From Vallicoccus soli (GTDB lineage: Bacteria > Actinomycetota > Actinomycetes > Motilibacterales > Motilibacteraceae): a stretch of 64,000 bases of DNA. The stretch is from contig NZ_QZEZ01000005.1 of NCBI RefSeq assembly GCF_003594885.1, positions 124,001-188,000 on the forward strand, written 5' to 3'. Below, one piece after another: positions 17,305-26,828 of this stretch. The stretch's first letter is position 1, and each line of letters opens with the position of its first letter. The notes beneath the pieces are model-generated. The model saw nothing but the letters and a program-made list of their open reading frames with translations, was not told the DNA's origin and did no database searches. A program made the position numbers and the translations under genes.

Positions 17305-19292
17305 CCCGCGCGCCCCGGCGCGGCCCCGTCCTCGGGGCCGCGCTCCTCGGGCTGCTCGCGGCAGCCCTGCAGGCGCCCGCCGGCGGCCCCGCGGCGGCGG
17401 CCGGCTGCACGCCGCCGGGCGGGCGGACGGTCCCCGAGGCCGCCGCCCCCGCCGGGGCCGAGGTGACCGTCCTCGGGCACGGCTGGGGGCACGGGCTGGG
17501 CATGAGCCAGTACGGCGCCCAGGGCGCCGCCCGGCTGGGCTGCGACCACGTGCGGATCCTGCAGACCTACTACACCGGCACCCGGGTGGTCCGCCGCGAC
17601 GGCGACGGCAGCCCCGTGCTGCTGTCCCTGCTGCGGGGCGCCGCGCGCACGACGGTGGCGGCGGAGACCGGCACGGTCGCCTGGCAGGTGCGCGGCACGA
17701 GCGCCGCGGCGACGCAGCCGGCGGGCTCGACGTGGACCGTCGTGCGCTCGGGCGGCTCGGTCCTCGTGCGCGACGCCGGCGGCACGACCCGGCTCACGGC
17801 CGCCGACGGGCGCGAGCTGCGCGCGGTCGGGACCCTCGTGCGCCTGCGGGCGTACGGCAGCGGCAGCGCGCCCGTCACGGACCTGCGCCTGCGCGACGAC
17901 TACACCACCTTCACCCGCGCCGCGGGCATCGGCACCGACGTGGTGCAGGTCTTCCAGGACGACTCGCGCACCACCGGGGTGCAGAAGTACCTGCGCGGGC
18001 TGCGCGAGGTGCCGGTGAGCTGGCCGCAGGAGGCGCTGCGGGCGCAGGCGGTGGCCGCGCGCACCTACCTGCTCAGGGCCCACGACGCCGCGGCGGGCGG
18101 CTACCGCCTCTCCGCGACGACCGCCAGCCAGGTGTACGCCGGCGCGGCGCACGAGGACGAGGACGCGCGGTGGGGCGGCGGCTGGCGCACGGCGGTCGAC
18201 GCGACCGCCGGCGAGGTCGTCGTCGACGGCGCCGGCCGGCTCATCGACGCGCTCTACTCGAGCTCGGCGGGCGGCTGGACGAGCGACCGGCAGTACGTCT
18301 GGGGCTCGTACGGCACGCCGTACCTCGTCCCGGTCGACGACAGCGCCTGGGACCTGGCCTCGGACAACCCGTACCGCTCGTGGAGCCGCACCTTCACGCG
18401 CGCCGAGGTGGCGCGCGCGCTGGGCTTCGACGCGGTGCTCTCGCTCGCGCTCGCCCCGCAGGGCGACCCGGCCCGCCGCGACGGCGTGCGGGTGACCGCC
18501 GTCGACGACGGGCGCGCGGTCACCCGCAGCGTGACCGGGGACCGGCTGCGCACCGCGCTCGGCCTCCGCTCCCCGGGCGTGGAGTTCGCGGCGCCGCCCC
18601 CGCCCCCGCCGCCGCCCTCCTCGGGCGTGACGGCGCCGGTCGTCGGTGACTGGGACGGCGACGGGCGCGACGACGTGGGCTGGTACCGCTCCGGCACGTG
18701 GTCGCTGCGCGCCGGCGACGGCTCGGTGCGCCGGTTCCCCTTCGGCCGCGCCACCGACGTGCCGGTCGTGGGGGACTGGGACGGCGACGGGCGCGACGGG
18801 GTCGGCGTGTTCCGGGCCGGGCAGTGGTTCCTGCGCGACGCGCTGTCCAGGGGGCCGCACGACGTGGCGCTCAGCTTCGGCCGGGCGGGCGACCAGCCGG
18901 TCACGGGGTCCTGGACCGGGCGGCGCGGCGACGGCGTGGGCGTGGTGCGCCAGGGCCGGTGGTCGCTGCGCCAGACGCTGTCCACCGGCCCCGCCGGCGT
19001 CGAGGCCGCCTGGGGCCGCCCCGCCGACCGCGCCGTGCCGGGCGACTGGGACGGCGACGGGCGGGCCACCCCCGGGCTGCGCCGCTCGACGTGGTTCTTC
19101 CTGTCCGCGCGCAGCGACGCGCCCCGCGCGGTCGCCTCGGTGGCGTACGGCCGCTCGGCGGCCCGCGCCGTCGCCGGCGACTGGGACGGCGACGGCCGGG
19201 ACACCCCGGGCGTGGTGAGCGGCACGACGTGGCAGCTGCGCGACGACCTGCGCGGCGGCACCGCCACGCGCACGGTGCGCTTCGACGGCTGA
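17301..19292 (+). CDS. secreted SpoIID/LytB-domain protein with five FG-GAP-like repeats
   Basis: SpoIID domains cleave peptidoglycan glycan strands (lytic transglycosylase activity in SpoIID itself). The 663-residue protein has a signal peptide (about 1-33), then HGWGHGLGMSQYGAQG, a core with TGVQKYLRGLREVP and ALRAQAVAARTYLL, TTASQVYAG and YSSSAGGWTSD, all SpoIID motifs. A polyproline linker near 433-442 leads to five repeats of the VVGDWDGDGRD type. As in the preceding amidase, repeat three is degenerate (GSWTGRRGDG). The GTG start lies in the amidase stop (GTGA), so the two are made together and probably act on the same wall sites. Actual catalysis outside spore formers is not certain. 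Confidence 0.92.
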   Translation: MTRAPRRGPVLGAALLGLLAAALQAPAGGPAAAAGCTPPGGRTVPEAAAPAGAEVTVLGHGWGHGLGMSQYGAQGAARLGCDHVRILQTYYTGTRVVRRDGDGSPVLLSLLRGAARTTVAAETGTVAWQVRGTSAAATQPAGSTWTVVRSGGSVLVRDAGGTTRLTAADGRELRAVGTLVRLRAYGSGSAPVTDLRLRDDYTTFTRAAGIGTDVVQVFQDDSRTTGVQKYLRGLREVPVSWPQEALRAQAVAARTYLLRAHDAAAGGYRLSATTASQVYAGAAHEDEDARWGGGWRTAVDATAGEVVVDGAGRLIDALYSSSAGGWTSDRQYVWGSYGTPYLVPVDDSAWDLASDNPYRSWSRTFTRAEVARALGFDAVLSLALAPQGDPARRDGVRVTAVDDGRAVTRSVTGDRLRTALGLRSPGVEFAAPPPPPPPPSSGVTAPVVGDWDGDGRDDVGWYRSGTWSLRAGDGSVRRFPFGRATDVPVVGDWDGDGRDGVGVFRAGQWFLRDALSRGPHDVALSFGRAGDQPVTGSWTGRRGDGVGVVRQGRWSLRQTLSTGPAGVEAAWGRPADRAVPGDWDGDGRATPGLRRSTWFFLSARSDAPRAVASVAYGRSAARAVAGDWDGDGRDTPGVVSGTTWQLRDDLRGGTATRTVRFDG

Positions 19293-19314
19293 GGGCGCCC
19301 GGCGCCCCTGCGCG

Positions 19315-20445
19315 TCAGGCGGAGGGGGCGCCGGGGCGCAGCCCCAGCAGGGCGGCGAGCTCGGCGCCCATCGCCTCCTCGCCGTAGCGCGCCCGGGTCG
19401 CCGCCGCCTGCCGGGCGCCCTCCCCGGCGAGGGCCGCCCGGGCGGCGGGGCCCGCGACCCGCGGGAGCAGGGCGGCCCGCCACGCGGCGGCGTCCTCCGG
19501 CGGCACGAGCGTGCCGGTCTCGCCGTCCACCACGGCGTCGAGGACGCCCTCGAGGGCGGACGCGACGACCGGCGTGCCGCGCACCGCGGCCTCGACGGTC
19601 ACGAGCCCGAAGCCCTCCATGTCCCCGGGGACGCGCACGTTGGGCTGCACGAAGGCGTCGGCCCCGCGCAGCAGCCGCTCGCGGGTCGCGTCGTCGACGC
19701 GCCCCAGCAGGCGCACCCGGTCGCCGACCCCGGCCCGGGCGGCGGCGTCGAGCACCGCCCCGCGCTCCTCCCCGTCGCCCGCCACGAGGTGCACGACCTG
19801 CGGCGGGAGCGCGGGGAGCACCTCCTCGACGAACCACCGGACGCCCTTGCGCCGGACCAGCCGGCCCAGGGTGAGCAGCAGGACCGCGTCGTCGCCGAGC
19901 CCGAGGTCGTCGAGCAGGGCCCGCCGGGCCGCGGCGCGGTCCTGCGGGCCGAGGTCGGGCACCTCCACCCCGAGCCGCAGCACCCGCACCCGCTCGCGGG
20001 GGACGCCCGCCGCGACGGCCGCGTCGGCGGTGGCCGCCGAGATGGCGACGACGAGCGGCGCGCGGCGCAGCCACGGCAGCACCGTCGCGCGGTAGAGCGC
20101 GCTGTCGTACGTCACGTCCAGGCCCATGACCATCGTCGCGTGCGGGACGCGCAGCGCCCGCAGCACGGGGGAGAGCGCGGCGTGCACGACCGCGTCACCG
20201 CTCAGGACGAGCCCGACCTCGCGGCGGGCGGCGAGGGCCGCCGTCGTCGCCACCGCCCGGGGCAGCCAGCGCGGCAGCGCCCGGTTCGACCCGCCGTGCG
20301 CGACGAGGCGGGCTCCCGGCACGCCGGCCCGCAGCGTCCGCCAGACGCCCGCCGCCAGCGTCTCCATCCCGCCCACCGACGGCGGGAACTTGCGGGTGAC
20401 GAAGAGCGGGGGCCGGGCGCGGGCGTCGTCCTCGGGGCGGTCCAC
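19315..20445 (-). CDS. GT4-family glycosyltransferase
   Basis: Retaining GT-B glycosyltransferase of family 4, likely adding a hexose to a lipid carrier or glycolipid in the cytoplasm. It is 376 residues. The N-terminus FVTRKFPPSVGGMETLA is the usual GT4 acceptor-loop start, and LTLGRLVRRKGVRWFVEEV is the typical linker to the second domain. The E-x7-E motif is in MEGFGLVTVEAAVRG. The GTG start at 20445 has a reverse TAGGCT eight bases upstream and no ribosome site. It is divergent from the flippase-like gene and converges on the SpoIID gene across 22 bases. The sugar donor is not evident. Confidence 0.9.
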   Translation of the reverse strand: MDRPEDDARARPPLFVTRKFPPSVGGMETLAAGVWRTLRAGVPGARLVAHGGSNRALPRWLPRAVATTAALAARREVGLVLSGDAVVHAALSPVLRALRVPHATMVMGLDVTYDSALYRATVLPWLRRAPLVVAISAATADAAVAAGVPRERVRVLRLGVEVPDLGPQDRAAARRALLDDLGLGDDAVLLLTLGRLVRRKGVRWFVEEVLPALPPQVVHLVAGDGEERGAVLDAAARAGVGDRVRLLGRVDDATRERLLRGADAFVQPNVRVPGDMEGFGLVTVEAAVRGTPVVASALEGVLDAVVDGETGTLVPPEDAAAWRAALLPRVAGPAARAALAGEGARQAAATRARYGEEAMGAELAALLGLRPGAPSA

Positions 20446-20453
20446 GGCGCGCG

Positions 20454-20484
20454 AGCCTAGGCCACCGGACCCGCTGGCTAGGCT
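20454..20484. promoter_or_regulatory. back-to-back leaderless promoters with TAGGCT on both strands
   Basis: In the 45-base gap the reverse strand has TAGGCT (20459-20454) eight bases before the GT4 GTG. The forward strand has TAGGCT (20479-20484) six bases before the GTG at 20491. The two -10 boxes are 19 bases apart, so polymerases would compete for almost the same site. Confidence 0.6.
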
Positions 20485-20490
20485 CGCGCG

Positions 20491-21447
20491 GTGACCCCCG
20501 ACGCCCCCGCGCCCCCGCGGCGCGGGGCGGCCCGCTGGGTGCGCCGGGCCCTCGGGCTGCTCGCCGTGGGGCTGCTGCTGGCCGCGGCCTGGTCGCAGCG
20601 CGCGGCGCTCGCGGACGCCGCCGGGCGGATCGACGCGGGCCGGCTGGTCCTGGCCGGGCTGCTCGTCCTGCTGGGGCTGTGGACCAACATGCTCAGCTGG
20701 CGCGCGGTGCTCGCCGGCCTCGGCTCCCCGCTGGCGCTGCCCGCCGCGGCCCGGGTCTACCTCGTCGCCCAGATCGGCAAGTACCTGCCCGGCAGCCTCT
20801 GGCCCGTCCTCGCGCAGGCCGAGCTGGGGCGCGAGCACGGCGTGCCGCGGGTGCGCAGCGGCGTGGCCGCCGTCGCGGCGCTCGTCGTCGGGCTCGTCGT
20901 GGGGGCCGTCCTCGCCGCCGCGGCGCTCGGCGCCACCGCGACGGGCGCGGCGCGGGAGTACTGGTGGGTCCTGCTCGCCGTGCCCGTGGGGCTCGTCGCC
21001 CTCGCCCCGCCGGTGCTGCAGCGCCTGCTCGACCTCGCGCTGCGCCTGGCCCGGCGCGACGCCGACCCGCACCGCGTGGAGGGCGCCGCGCTCCTGCGCG
21101 GCGCGTGGTGGTCGGCCGTCACCTGGGTCGTCTTCGGCGCCCACGTGGCGCTGCTCGCCGACGCCCTCGGCGCCGACGGGCGCCTGCTCCTCGTGCTCTG
21201 CACGGGGGCGTACGCCGTCGCCTGGACCGTCGGCTTCCTCGTCGTCGTCGCACCGGCGGGGGCCGGCGCCCGCGAGGGCGCGCTCGTGCTCGCCCTCGCC
21301 CCGGTGCTCGAGCGGGCCGACGCCCTCGCCGTGGCGCTGCTGAGCCGGGGGCTCATGCTCGTGGGCGACCTGCTGGCGGTGGGGCTGGCGCTGCTGGGCC
21401 ACCGGGCCTCCCGCCCGCGACCCGGCCACCGCCGCACCCCGCCGTGA
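20491..21447 (+). CDS. LPG-synthase-like (UPF0104 type) integral membrane protein
   Basis: The 318-residue protein has about eight hydrophobic segments. It carries the family landmark LVAQIGKYLPGSLWPVLAQA followed by a cytoplasmic EHGVPRV loop and a Gly-rich C-terminal region (VVVAPAGAGAREGALVLAL). This resembles the flippase part of lysylphosphatidylglycerol synthases and the glycosyltransferase-associated AglD-type proteins. Such stand-alone domains often sit next to glycosyltransferases and may move lipid-linked sugars. Here the divergent neighbour is a GT4. There is no aminoacyl transfer domain. The GTG start has TAGGCT six bases upstream. Confidence 0.82.
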   Translation: MTPDAPAPPRRGAARWVRRALGLLAVGLLLAAAWSQRAALADAAGRIDAGRLVLAGLLVLLGLWTNMLSWRAVLAGLGSPLALPAAARVYLVAQIGKYLPGSLWPVLAQAELGREHGVPRVRSGVAAVAALVVGLVVGAVLAAAALGATATGAAREYWWVLLAVPVGLVALAPPVLQRLLDLALRLARRDADPHRVEGAALLRGAWWSAVTWVVFGAHVALLADALGADGRLLLVLCTGAYAVAWTVGFLVVVAPAGAGAREGALVLALAPVLERADALAVALLSRGLMLVGDLLAVGLALLGHRASRPRPGHRRTPP

Positions 21448-21456
21448 TCATGCGCG
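21443..21456 (+). repeat. isolated copy of the CCGTGATCATGC word
   Basis: This word at the end of the LPG-synthase-like gene matches the reverse complement of the repeat core at 8735-8799. It spans the TGA stop at 21445-21447. It is again located between convergent gene ends. Confidence 0.5.
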
Positions 21457-22263
21457 GGTGGTGCTGACCGGCTCGGGGTCCCACGCCAGCCGGGGCCCGC
21501 GCGGCCGCTGCGGCGCCGTCGTGGCGACCCAGAGGTACGTCGGCACCACCGGCCGCAGCGCCCGCAGCGCCGGGCGCGGCAGCCGCGCGACCGCCCCGGG
21601 CACCGCGTCCCCGCCGGCGAAGGCCGCCGGGTCGGCCAGCACCGGGTACGTGTAGTCCCACACGTGCAGCCCGGCGGCCAGCCGGCGCAGCCCGGCCCGG
21701 GTGGCGAAGGCCTCGTGGTAGTGCTCGGCGCGGCCGCTCGCCCGGACGTACCGGTGGGCGAGCCGGCGCGGGAGCCAGGACAGGAACGGCAGCCGGTAGT
21801 GCGGCTCGACGACGCCGAGCCGGTTGCCCAGCCCGAGGTAGACCTGCCCGTCCGGGCGCACCACCCGGCGCATCTCCGCGAAGAGGGCCGCGGGGTCGAC
21901 CACGTGCTCGTACACGTGGTTGCACACGACCACGTCGGCCACCGCGTCGCGCAGCGGCATGCGCTGGGAGTCGGCGCAGACGAACGAGGTCGTCGCGCCG
22001 AAGCGCCGCGCGGCCCTGGCGAGCCCGGGCACGTCGATGTCGAGCCCGAGGACCTCGGCGCCGCGCTCGCGCAGGGCGTCCGCGACGATTCCGCCGGAGC
22101 ACCCGACGTCGACGACGCGCAGCCCCGCGAGGTCCTCGACGCCCCGGAAGTGCTGCACGACCGCGGCGACCTTCGCCGCCTTGGCCCGCCGGCTCGCCTC
22201 GTCGAGCATGAGGGCCTGGGTGTCGGAGTACGCCAGCTGGGCGCGCCGCTCGGGGACCCCCAC
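21448..22263 (-). CDS. class I SAM-dependent methyltransferase
   Basis: A 271-residue Rossmann methyltransferase. Motif I is LRVVDVGCSGGIVADAL, the acidic SAM-ribose contact is in LGLDIDVPGL, and motif IV reads VVVCNHVYEHVVDP, followed by EMRRVVRPDGQVYLG. The layout is the Methyltransf_11/23 type common in polysaccharide and glycolipid loci. The C-terminal third is hydrophobic/basic and may contact a membrane acceptor. The GTG lies four bases after the gmd stop on the same strand, so it is probably co-translated with gmd and methylates a sugar or glycolipid built from its product. The substrate is an inference from context. Confidence 0.88.
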   Translation of the reverse strand: MGVPERRAQLAYSDTQALMLDEASRRAKAAKVAAVVQHFRGVEDLAGLRVVDVGCSGGIVADALRERGAEVLGLDIDVPGLARAARRFGATTSFVCADSQRMPLRDAVADVVVCNHVYEHVVDPAALFAEMRRVVRPDGQVYLGLGNRLGVVEPHYRLPFLSWLPRRLAHRYVRASGRAEHYHEAFATRAGLRRLAAGLHVWDYTYPVLADPAAFAGGDAVPGAVARLPRPALRALRPVVPTYLWVATTAPQRPRGPRLAWDPEPVSTTRA

Positions 22264-22267
22264 CGGC

Positions 22268-23307
<1,040 letters not shown>

Positions 23308-23314
23308 CCGCCGC

Positions 23315-24379
23315 GTGACCGAAGCGATCCTGCTCGTCGGGGGCCAGGGCACGCGGCTGCGCCCGCTCACCGCGACCACGGCCAAGCCCCTGCTGCCCGT
23401 CGCGGGGGTCCCGTTCCTCGCCCACCAGCTCGCCCGGCTGCGCGACGCGGGCATCGAGCACGTGGTGCTCGCCACGTCGTACCGCGCGGAGACCTTCACC
23501 GAGGCGTTCGGCGACGGCTCGGCCCTCGGCCTGCGCCTCGACTACGAGGTGGAGAGCGAGCCGCTGGGCACCGGCGGGGCGATCCGCAACGCGGGCCGGC
23601 GCCTCGAGGGCGGCCCCGACGACGCCGTGGTCATCCTCAACGGCGACGTGCTGAGCGGGCACGACCTCCCCGGGCAGGTCGCGCAGCACCTGGCCACGGG
23701 GGCGGACGTCACGCTGCACCTCGTGCGGGTCGAGGACCCCCGCGCCTTCGGCTGCGTGCCGACCGACGCCGACGGGCGGGTGACCGCGTTCTTGGAGAAG
23801 ATGCCCGAGCCGGTCACGGACACCGTCAACGCCGGCTGCTACGTCTTCCGCCGCGCCGTCGTCGACGCGATCCCGCAGGAGCGGGTCGTCTCGGTCGAGC
23901 GCGAGACCTTCCCCGGCCTGCTGCGCGACGGCAGCGACGTGCGGGCGTGGACCGAGACCGCGTACTGGCTCGACCTCGGCACGCCGGCCGCGCTGGTCCG
24001 CGGCTCGTGCGACCTGGTCCTGGGGCGCATCGCGTCCTCCGCCCTGCCCGCGCCGACCGGGCAGTGGCTGGCGCTCGAGGGCGCCGACATCGCGGCCGAC
24101 GCCTTCCTCTCGGCCGGCACCGCCGTCGGCGCCGGGGCGGTCGTGGGCGCCGGGGCCGTGGTCGAGGGGTCGGTGCTCTACGACGGCGCGGTCGTCGCCG
24201 CCGGGGCCCGCGTCACCGGGTCCGTGCTCGGCGAGGGCGCGCGCGTCGGCGAGGGGTGCGTGCTGTCCGGCGCCGTGCTCGGCGCGCGCGCCGAGGTCGG
24301 CGCCGGCAACCAGCTCACCGGCGCCCTGCGGGTGCAGGTCGACGGCCGGGTGGGGGACCGGGCGCTCGTCGTGCCCTGA
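23315..24379 (+). CDS. manB: mannose-1-phosphate guanylyltransferase (NDP-sugar pyrophosphorylase)
   Basis: Makes GDP-mannose from mannose-1-phosphate and GTP. It is 354 residues. The nucleotide-binding signature LVGGQGTRLRPLT is near residue 8 and the downstream Lys is in AKPLLPVAG. Further landmarks are VVLATSYRAETF, PLGTGGAIRNAG, NGDVLSGHDL, DPRAFGCVPTD, FLEKMPEPVTD and YWLDLGTP. The last 100 residues are left-handed beta-helix hexapeptides. From memory it closely resembles M. tuberculosis ManB (Rv3264c). The GTG start has TAGGGT seven bases upstream. The product feeds the divergent gmd and probably glycolipid mannosylation. Other NDP-sugars cannot be fully excluded. Confidence 0.88.
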   Translation: MTEAILLVGGQGTRLRPLTATTAKPLLPVAGVPFLAHQLARLRDAGIEHVVLATSYRAETFTEAFGDGSALGLRLDYEVESEPLGTGGAIRNAGRRLEGGPDDAVVILNGDVLSGHDLPGQVAQHLATGADVTLHLVRVEDPRAFGCVPTDADGRVTAFLEKMPEPVTDTVNAGCYVFRRAVVDAIPQERVVSVERETFPGLLRDGSDVRAWTETAYWLDLGTPAALVRGSCDLVLGRIASSALPAPTGQWLALEGADIAADAFLSAGTAVGAGAVVGAGAVVEGSVLYDGAVVAAGARVTGSVLGEGARVGEGCVLSGAVLGARAEVGAGNQLTGALRVQVDGRVGDRALVVP

Positions 24380-24411
24380 GGCGGCGCTCGCGGCGCCGAC
24401 CCCCCGGCGGG

Positions 24412-25131
24412 TCAGATCCCGTTCGGCTCGGGGGAGTCCGTGTAGGGGTGCGCCTCCACGAAGTCCTCGACGACGGCGCCGGACAGGTCGCCGCACGCCT
24501 GGCGGGCGCCCTGCTGGGCGCCCCAGTGCGCGAGGACGTAGCGCTTGCCCTCGGCCACCTCGGCGGTCCCCGCGTCCCAGGGCGCCACGATGAACTTCGT
24601 GCCCGCGACCTGGTCGGACATCTTCTCGCGCACGCTCGAGGCGAGGTCGGACAGCGCGCTGCGGTCGGCCTCGGCGAGCTCGGGGTCGTACCAGAGCACG
24701 GTGTAGCCGTGCTCGAGGTTGTGCACGAGCTGCTCCACCGGGGGACGGTCCTCGGGGGTGTAGAAGGAGCGCTCGAACGTCGCCGGCACGGCGTAGTGCG
24801 CGCCGAAGGCCGGCGGGTTGGCGCCGTACGTCACCGTGGTGCCGTCGGCGACGTGCTCCTGCACGCCGGTGGCCGGCTCGATGACCGGCTCGTCGCAGCT
24901 GGCCGCCGCCGCGTCGACCCCGTACGAGGCCACGGCCCGGTTGGCCGGGTCGTCGCGGTAGTCGAGGTAGGTCGGGATGCCGACCGCGGCGATGAGCCCC
25001 AGCCCGAGGACGCCGGCACCGCCGACGACCATGAGGTTCTTGCGCCGCTCGCTGCTCTTCTGCTCGCGCCGCATCGCCTCCAGCGTCGCCCGCCGGTCGC
25101 GCTGCTCGCCGTTGTTCCGCTTGTTCGCCAC
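24412..25131 (-). CDS. DUF3105 membrane-anchored protein
   Basis: The 239-residue protein has a charged cytoplasmic head (MANKRNNGEQRDRRATLEAM), one membrane helix at about 32-53 and an extracellular DUF3105 domain. The domain has YGANPPAFGAHYAVPATF, a conserved aromatic/His run in LVHNLEHGYTVLWYDP and WDAGTAEVAEGKRYVLAHWG. The family has no established function; some members are predicted to bind metal through the His-rich loop. The GTG start has an AGGACGG just upstream. The gene converges on the guanylyltransferase across 32 bases. A TAGAGT about 30 bases upstream of the start may be its -10. Confidence 0.85.
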   Translation of the reverse strand: MANKRNNGEQRDRRATLEAMRREQKSSERRKNLMVVGGAGVLGLGLIAAVGIPTYLDYRDDPANRAVASYGVDAAAASCDEPVIEPATGVQEHVADGTTVTYGANPPAFGAHYAVPATFERSFYTPEDRPPVEQLVHNLEHGYTVLWYDPELAEADRSALSDLASSVREKMSDQVAGTKFIVAPWDAGTAEVAEGKRYVLAHWGAQQGARQACGDLSGAVVEDFVEAHPYTDSPEPNGI

Positions 25132-25226
25132 GGTCCGTCCTGGTCGATCGGTTCTGTGCCCCCAACTCTACGGACGGCGACCGGTGATCGTTCCCCTCCC
25201 GGGCGTGCCGCACCCCCCGGCGCGTG

Positions 25227-25232
25227 CAGACT
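25227..25232 (+). promoter_or_regulatory. -10-like CAGACT of the DNA glycosylase gene
   Basis: CAGACT ends six bases before the GTG at 25239. This decides the start, because the in-frame GTG at 25224 would lie upstream of the promoter element. Confidence 0.45.
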
Positions 25233-25238
25233 GGGCCC

Positions 25239-26177
25239 GTGCCCGCCCCCGTACCGCCGCCGCGCAGCCCCGCGGAGCGGACCCGGACCTGGCGCCCCGG
25301 CCGGCCGCTCACCGTGGCCGCCACCCTCGCGCCGCTGCGCCGGGGCGGCGGCGACCCGGCGCACCGGCAGGAGCCGGGCGGGGCGGTCTGGCGGTGCAGC
25401 CGCACGCCGGAGGGGCCGGGCACGCTGCGCCTGGCGGTCCGCGGCGACGAGGTGCTCGCCTCGGCCTGGGGCCCGGGCGCGGACTGGCTCCTCGACGGGG
25501 TCCCCGCGCTGCTCGGCGAGGACGACGACCCGTCGGGCTTCGAGCCCCGGCACGCCGTCGTCGCCTCCGCCTGGGCGCGCCACGCCGCCTGGCGCCCGCC
25601 GCGGACGCGCCTGGTGCTCGAGTCGCTCGTGCCCGCCGTGCTGGAGCAGCGGGTCACCGGTGGCGAGGCCCGCCGCTCCTGGCGCCACCTGCTGCTGCGC
25701 TTCGGCGAGCCCGCGCCGGGCCCCGCGCCGGCGGGCATGAGGGTGCCCCTCAGCGGCGAGGGCTGGCGGCACGTGCCCTCGTGGGAGTGGCACCGGGCGG
25801 GCGTCGACGGCCAGCGGGCCTCGACCGTCGTCCGGGCGGCGCGGGTCGCCGGGCGGCTCGAGGCCACGGCGGAGTTGCCCGGGCCCGAGGCCGGGCGGGT
25901 GCTGCGCCTCGTGCCCGGCGTGGGCGTCTGGACGGCGGCGGAGGTGCGCCAGCGCGCCCACGGCGACCCCGACGCGGTGTCGGTCGGCGACTTCCACCTG
26001 GCGGCGCTCGTCGGGTGGGCGCTGGTCGGCGGACCCGTCGACGACGACGGCATGCTCGAGCTGCTGTCCTGCTACGCCGGCCACCGCTACCGGGCGGTGC
26101 GGATGGTCGAGCTGTCCGGCGTGCGCAAGCCCGGCTTCGCCCCGCGCTACAGCCCCCAGGACCTGCGCGCCCTGTGA
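25239..26177 (+). CDS. HhH-GPD (AlkA-like) DNA-3-methyladenine glycosylase family protein
   Basis: Predicted base-excision repair glycosylase removing alkylated purines. Of its 312 residues, the first part has a beta-rich domain and the second the helix-hairpin-helix core. LVPAVLEQRVTGGEARRSW is the equivalent of the ILxQQvs helix, and LRLVPGVGVWTAAEVRQRA is the HhH motif. The catalytic Asp lies in AVSVGDFHLAALVGW. The last segment YAGHRYRAVRMVELSG also matches AlkA-like proteins in actinobacteria. The GTG at 25239 was preferred to 25224 for promoter spacing. It is a stand-alone gene, followed at 83 bases by the SRPBCC gene. Confidence 0.85.
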   Translation: MPAPVPPPRSPAERTRTWRPGRPLTVAATLAPLRRGGGDPAHRQEPGGAVWRCSRTPEGPGTLRLAVRGDEVLASAWGPGADWLLDGVPALLGEDDDPSGFEPRHAVVASAWARHAAWRPPRTRLVLESLVPAVLEQRVTGGEARRSWRHLLLRFGEPAPGPAPAGMRVPLSGEGWRHVPSWEWHRAGVDGQRASTVVRAARVAGRLEATAELPGPEAGRVLRLVPGVGVWTAAEVRQRAHGDPDAVSVGDFHLAALVGWALVGGPVDDDGMLELLSCYAGHRYRAVRMVELSGVRKPGFAPRYSPQDLRAL

Positions 26178-26260
26178 CCGGCGGGCCCGTTTCCGGCGCG
26201 GGCGGCTCGGGGACGCTCCCGGCGTACCCGACAGAGCTCCCAGCAGAGCACGGAGGACCC

Positions 26261-26722
26261 GTGAGCACGATCGAGCAGGGCATCGAGGTCGACGTCCCGA
26301 TCCGGACCGCGTACGACCAGTGGACGCAGTTCGAGACCTTCCCGCAGTTCATGGAGGGCGTCGAGCGCATCGACCAGCTCACCGACACCCGCACCCACTG
26401 GGTGACGAAGATCGGCGGGGTCACCCGCGAGTTCGACGCGGAGATCACCGAGCAGCTCCCCGACGAGCGGGTCGCGTGGACCAGCACCGAGGAGCCCAAG
26501 CACGCCGGCGTCGTGACCTTCCACCGCCTCGCGGCGGACAAGACGAAGGTGATGCTGCAGATGGACTACGAGCCCGAGGGCCTCGTGGAGAACGTCGGCG
26601 ACAAGCTCGGCATCGTCCAGCGCCGCACCAAGGGCGACCTCGAGCGCTTCAAGCAGTTCATCGAGTCCCGCGGCGGCGAGACCGGCGCCTGGCGCGGCCA
26701 GGTGGACCGCCCGCAGCCCTGA
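26261..26722 (+). CDS. SRPBCC-family (cyclase/dehydrase-like) protein
   Basis: A 153-residue START-like helix-grip protein that would bind a hydrophobic ligand. It shows VSTIEQGIEVDVPIRTAYDQW, FETFPQFMEGVERI, THWVTKIGGVTREFDAEI and KTKVMLQMDYEPEGL, then an amphipathic C-terminal helix from about 115. This is the polyketide-cyclase/SRPBCC arrangement of small actinobacterial stress proteins; the ligand is unknown. The GTG start follows CGGAGGA. A strong hairpin lies 18 bases after the stop. Confidence 0.88.
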   Translation: MSTIEQGIEVDVPIRTAYDQWTQFETFPQFMEGVERIDQLTDTRTHWVTKIGGVTREFDAEITEQLPDERVAWTSTEEPKHAGVVTFHRLAADKTKVMLQMDYEPEGLVENVGDKLGIVQRRTKGDLERFKQFIESRGGETGAWRGQVDRPQP

Positions 26723-26740
26723 CGCGACCGCGGGGCCGGT

Positions 26741-26802
26741 GGGAACCGCAGGAGGCGCCCTCCTGGCGATCTAGCCGCCAGGGGGGCGCCTCGTGCGGTC
26801 CC
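26741..26802. terminator. long bidirectional hairpin between convergent genes
   Basis: A near-perfect inverted repeat of about 28 bases per arm, with a short loop centred on GATCTA (about 26768-26773), lies between the SRPBCC gene and fbiB. There is no T-run on either strand, as is common in high-GC actinobacteria. Confidence 0.75.
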
Positions 26803-26828
26803 GGGTCGGCCCGGCGCGCCCGGCGGGG

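Noticed and set aside
25224-25226. GTG at 25224 as the DNA glycosylase start
   Set aside because: It would precede the CAGACT box; the GTG at 25239 fits the six-base leaderless spacing.
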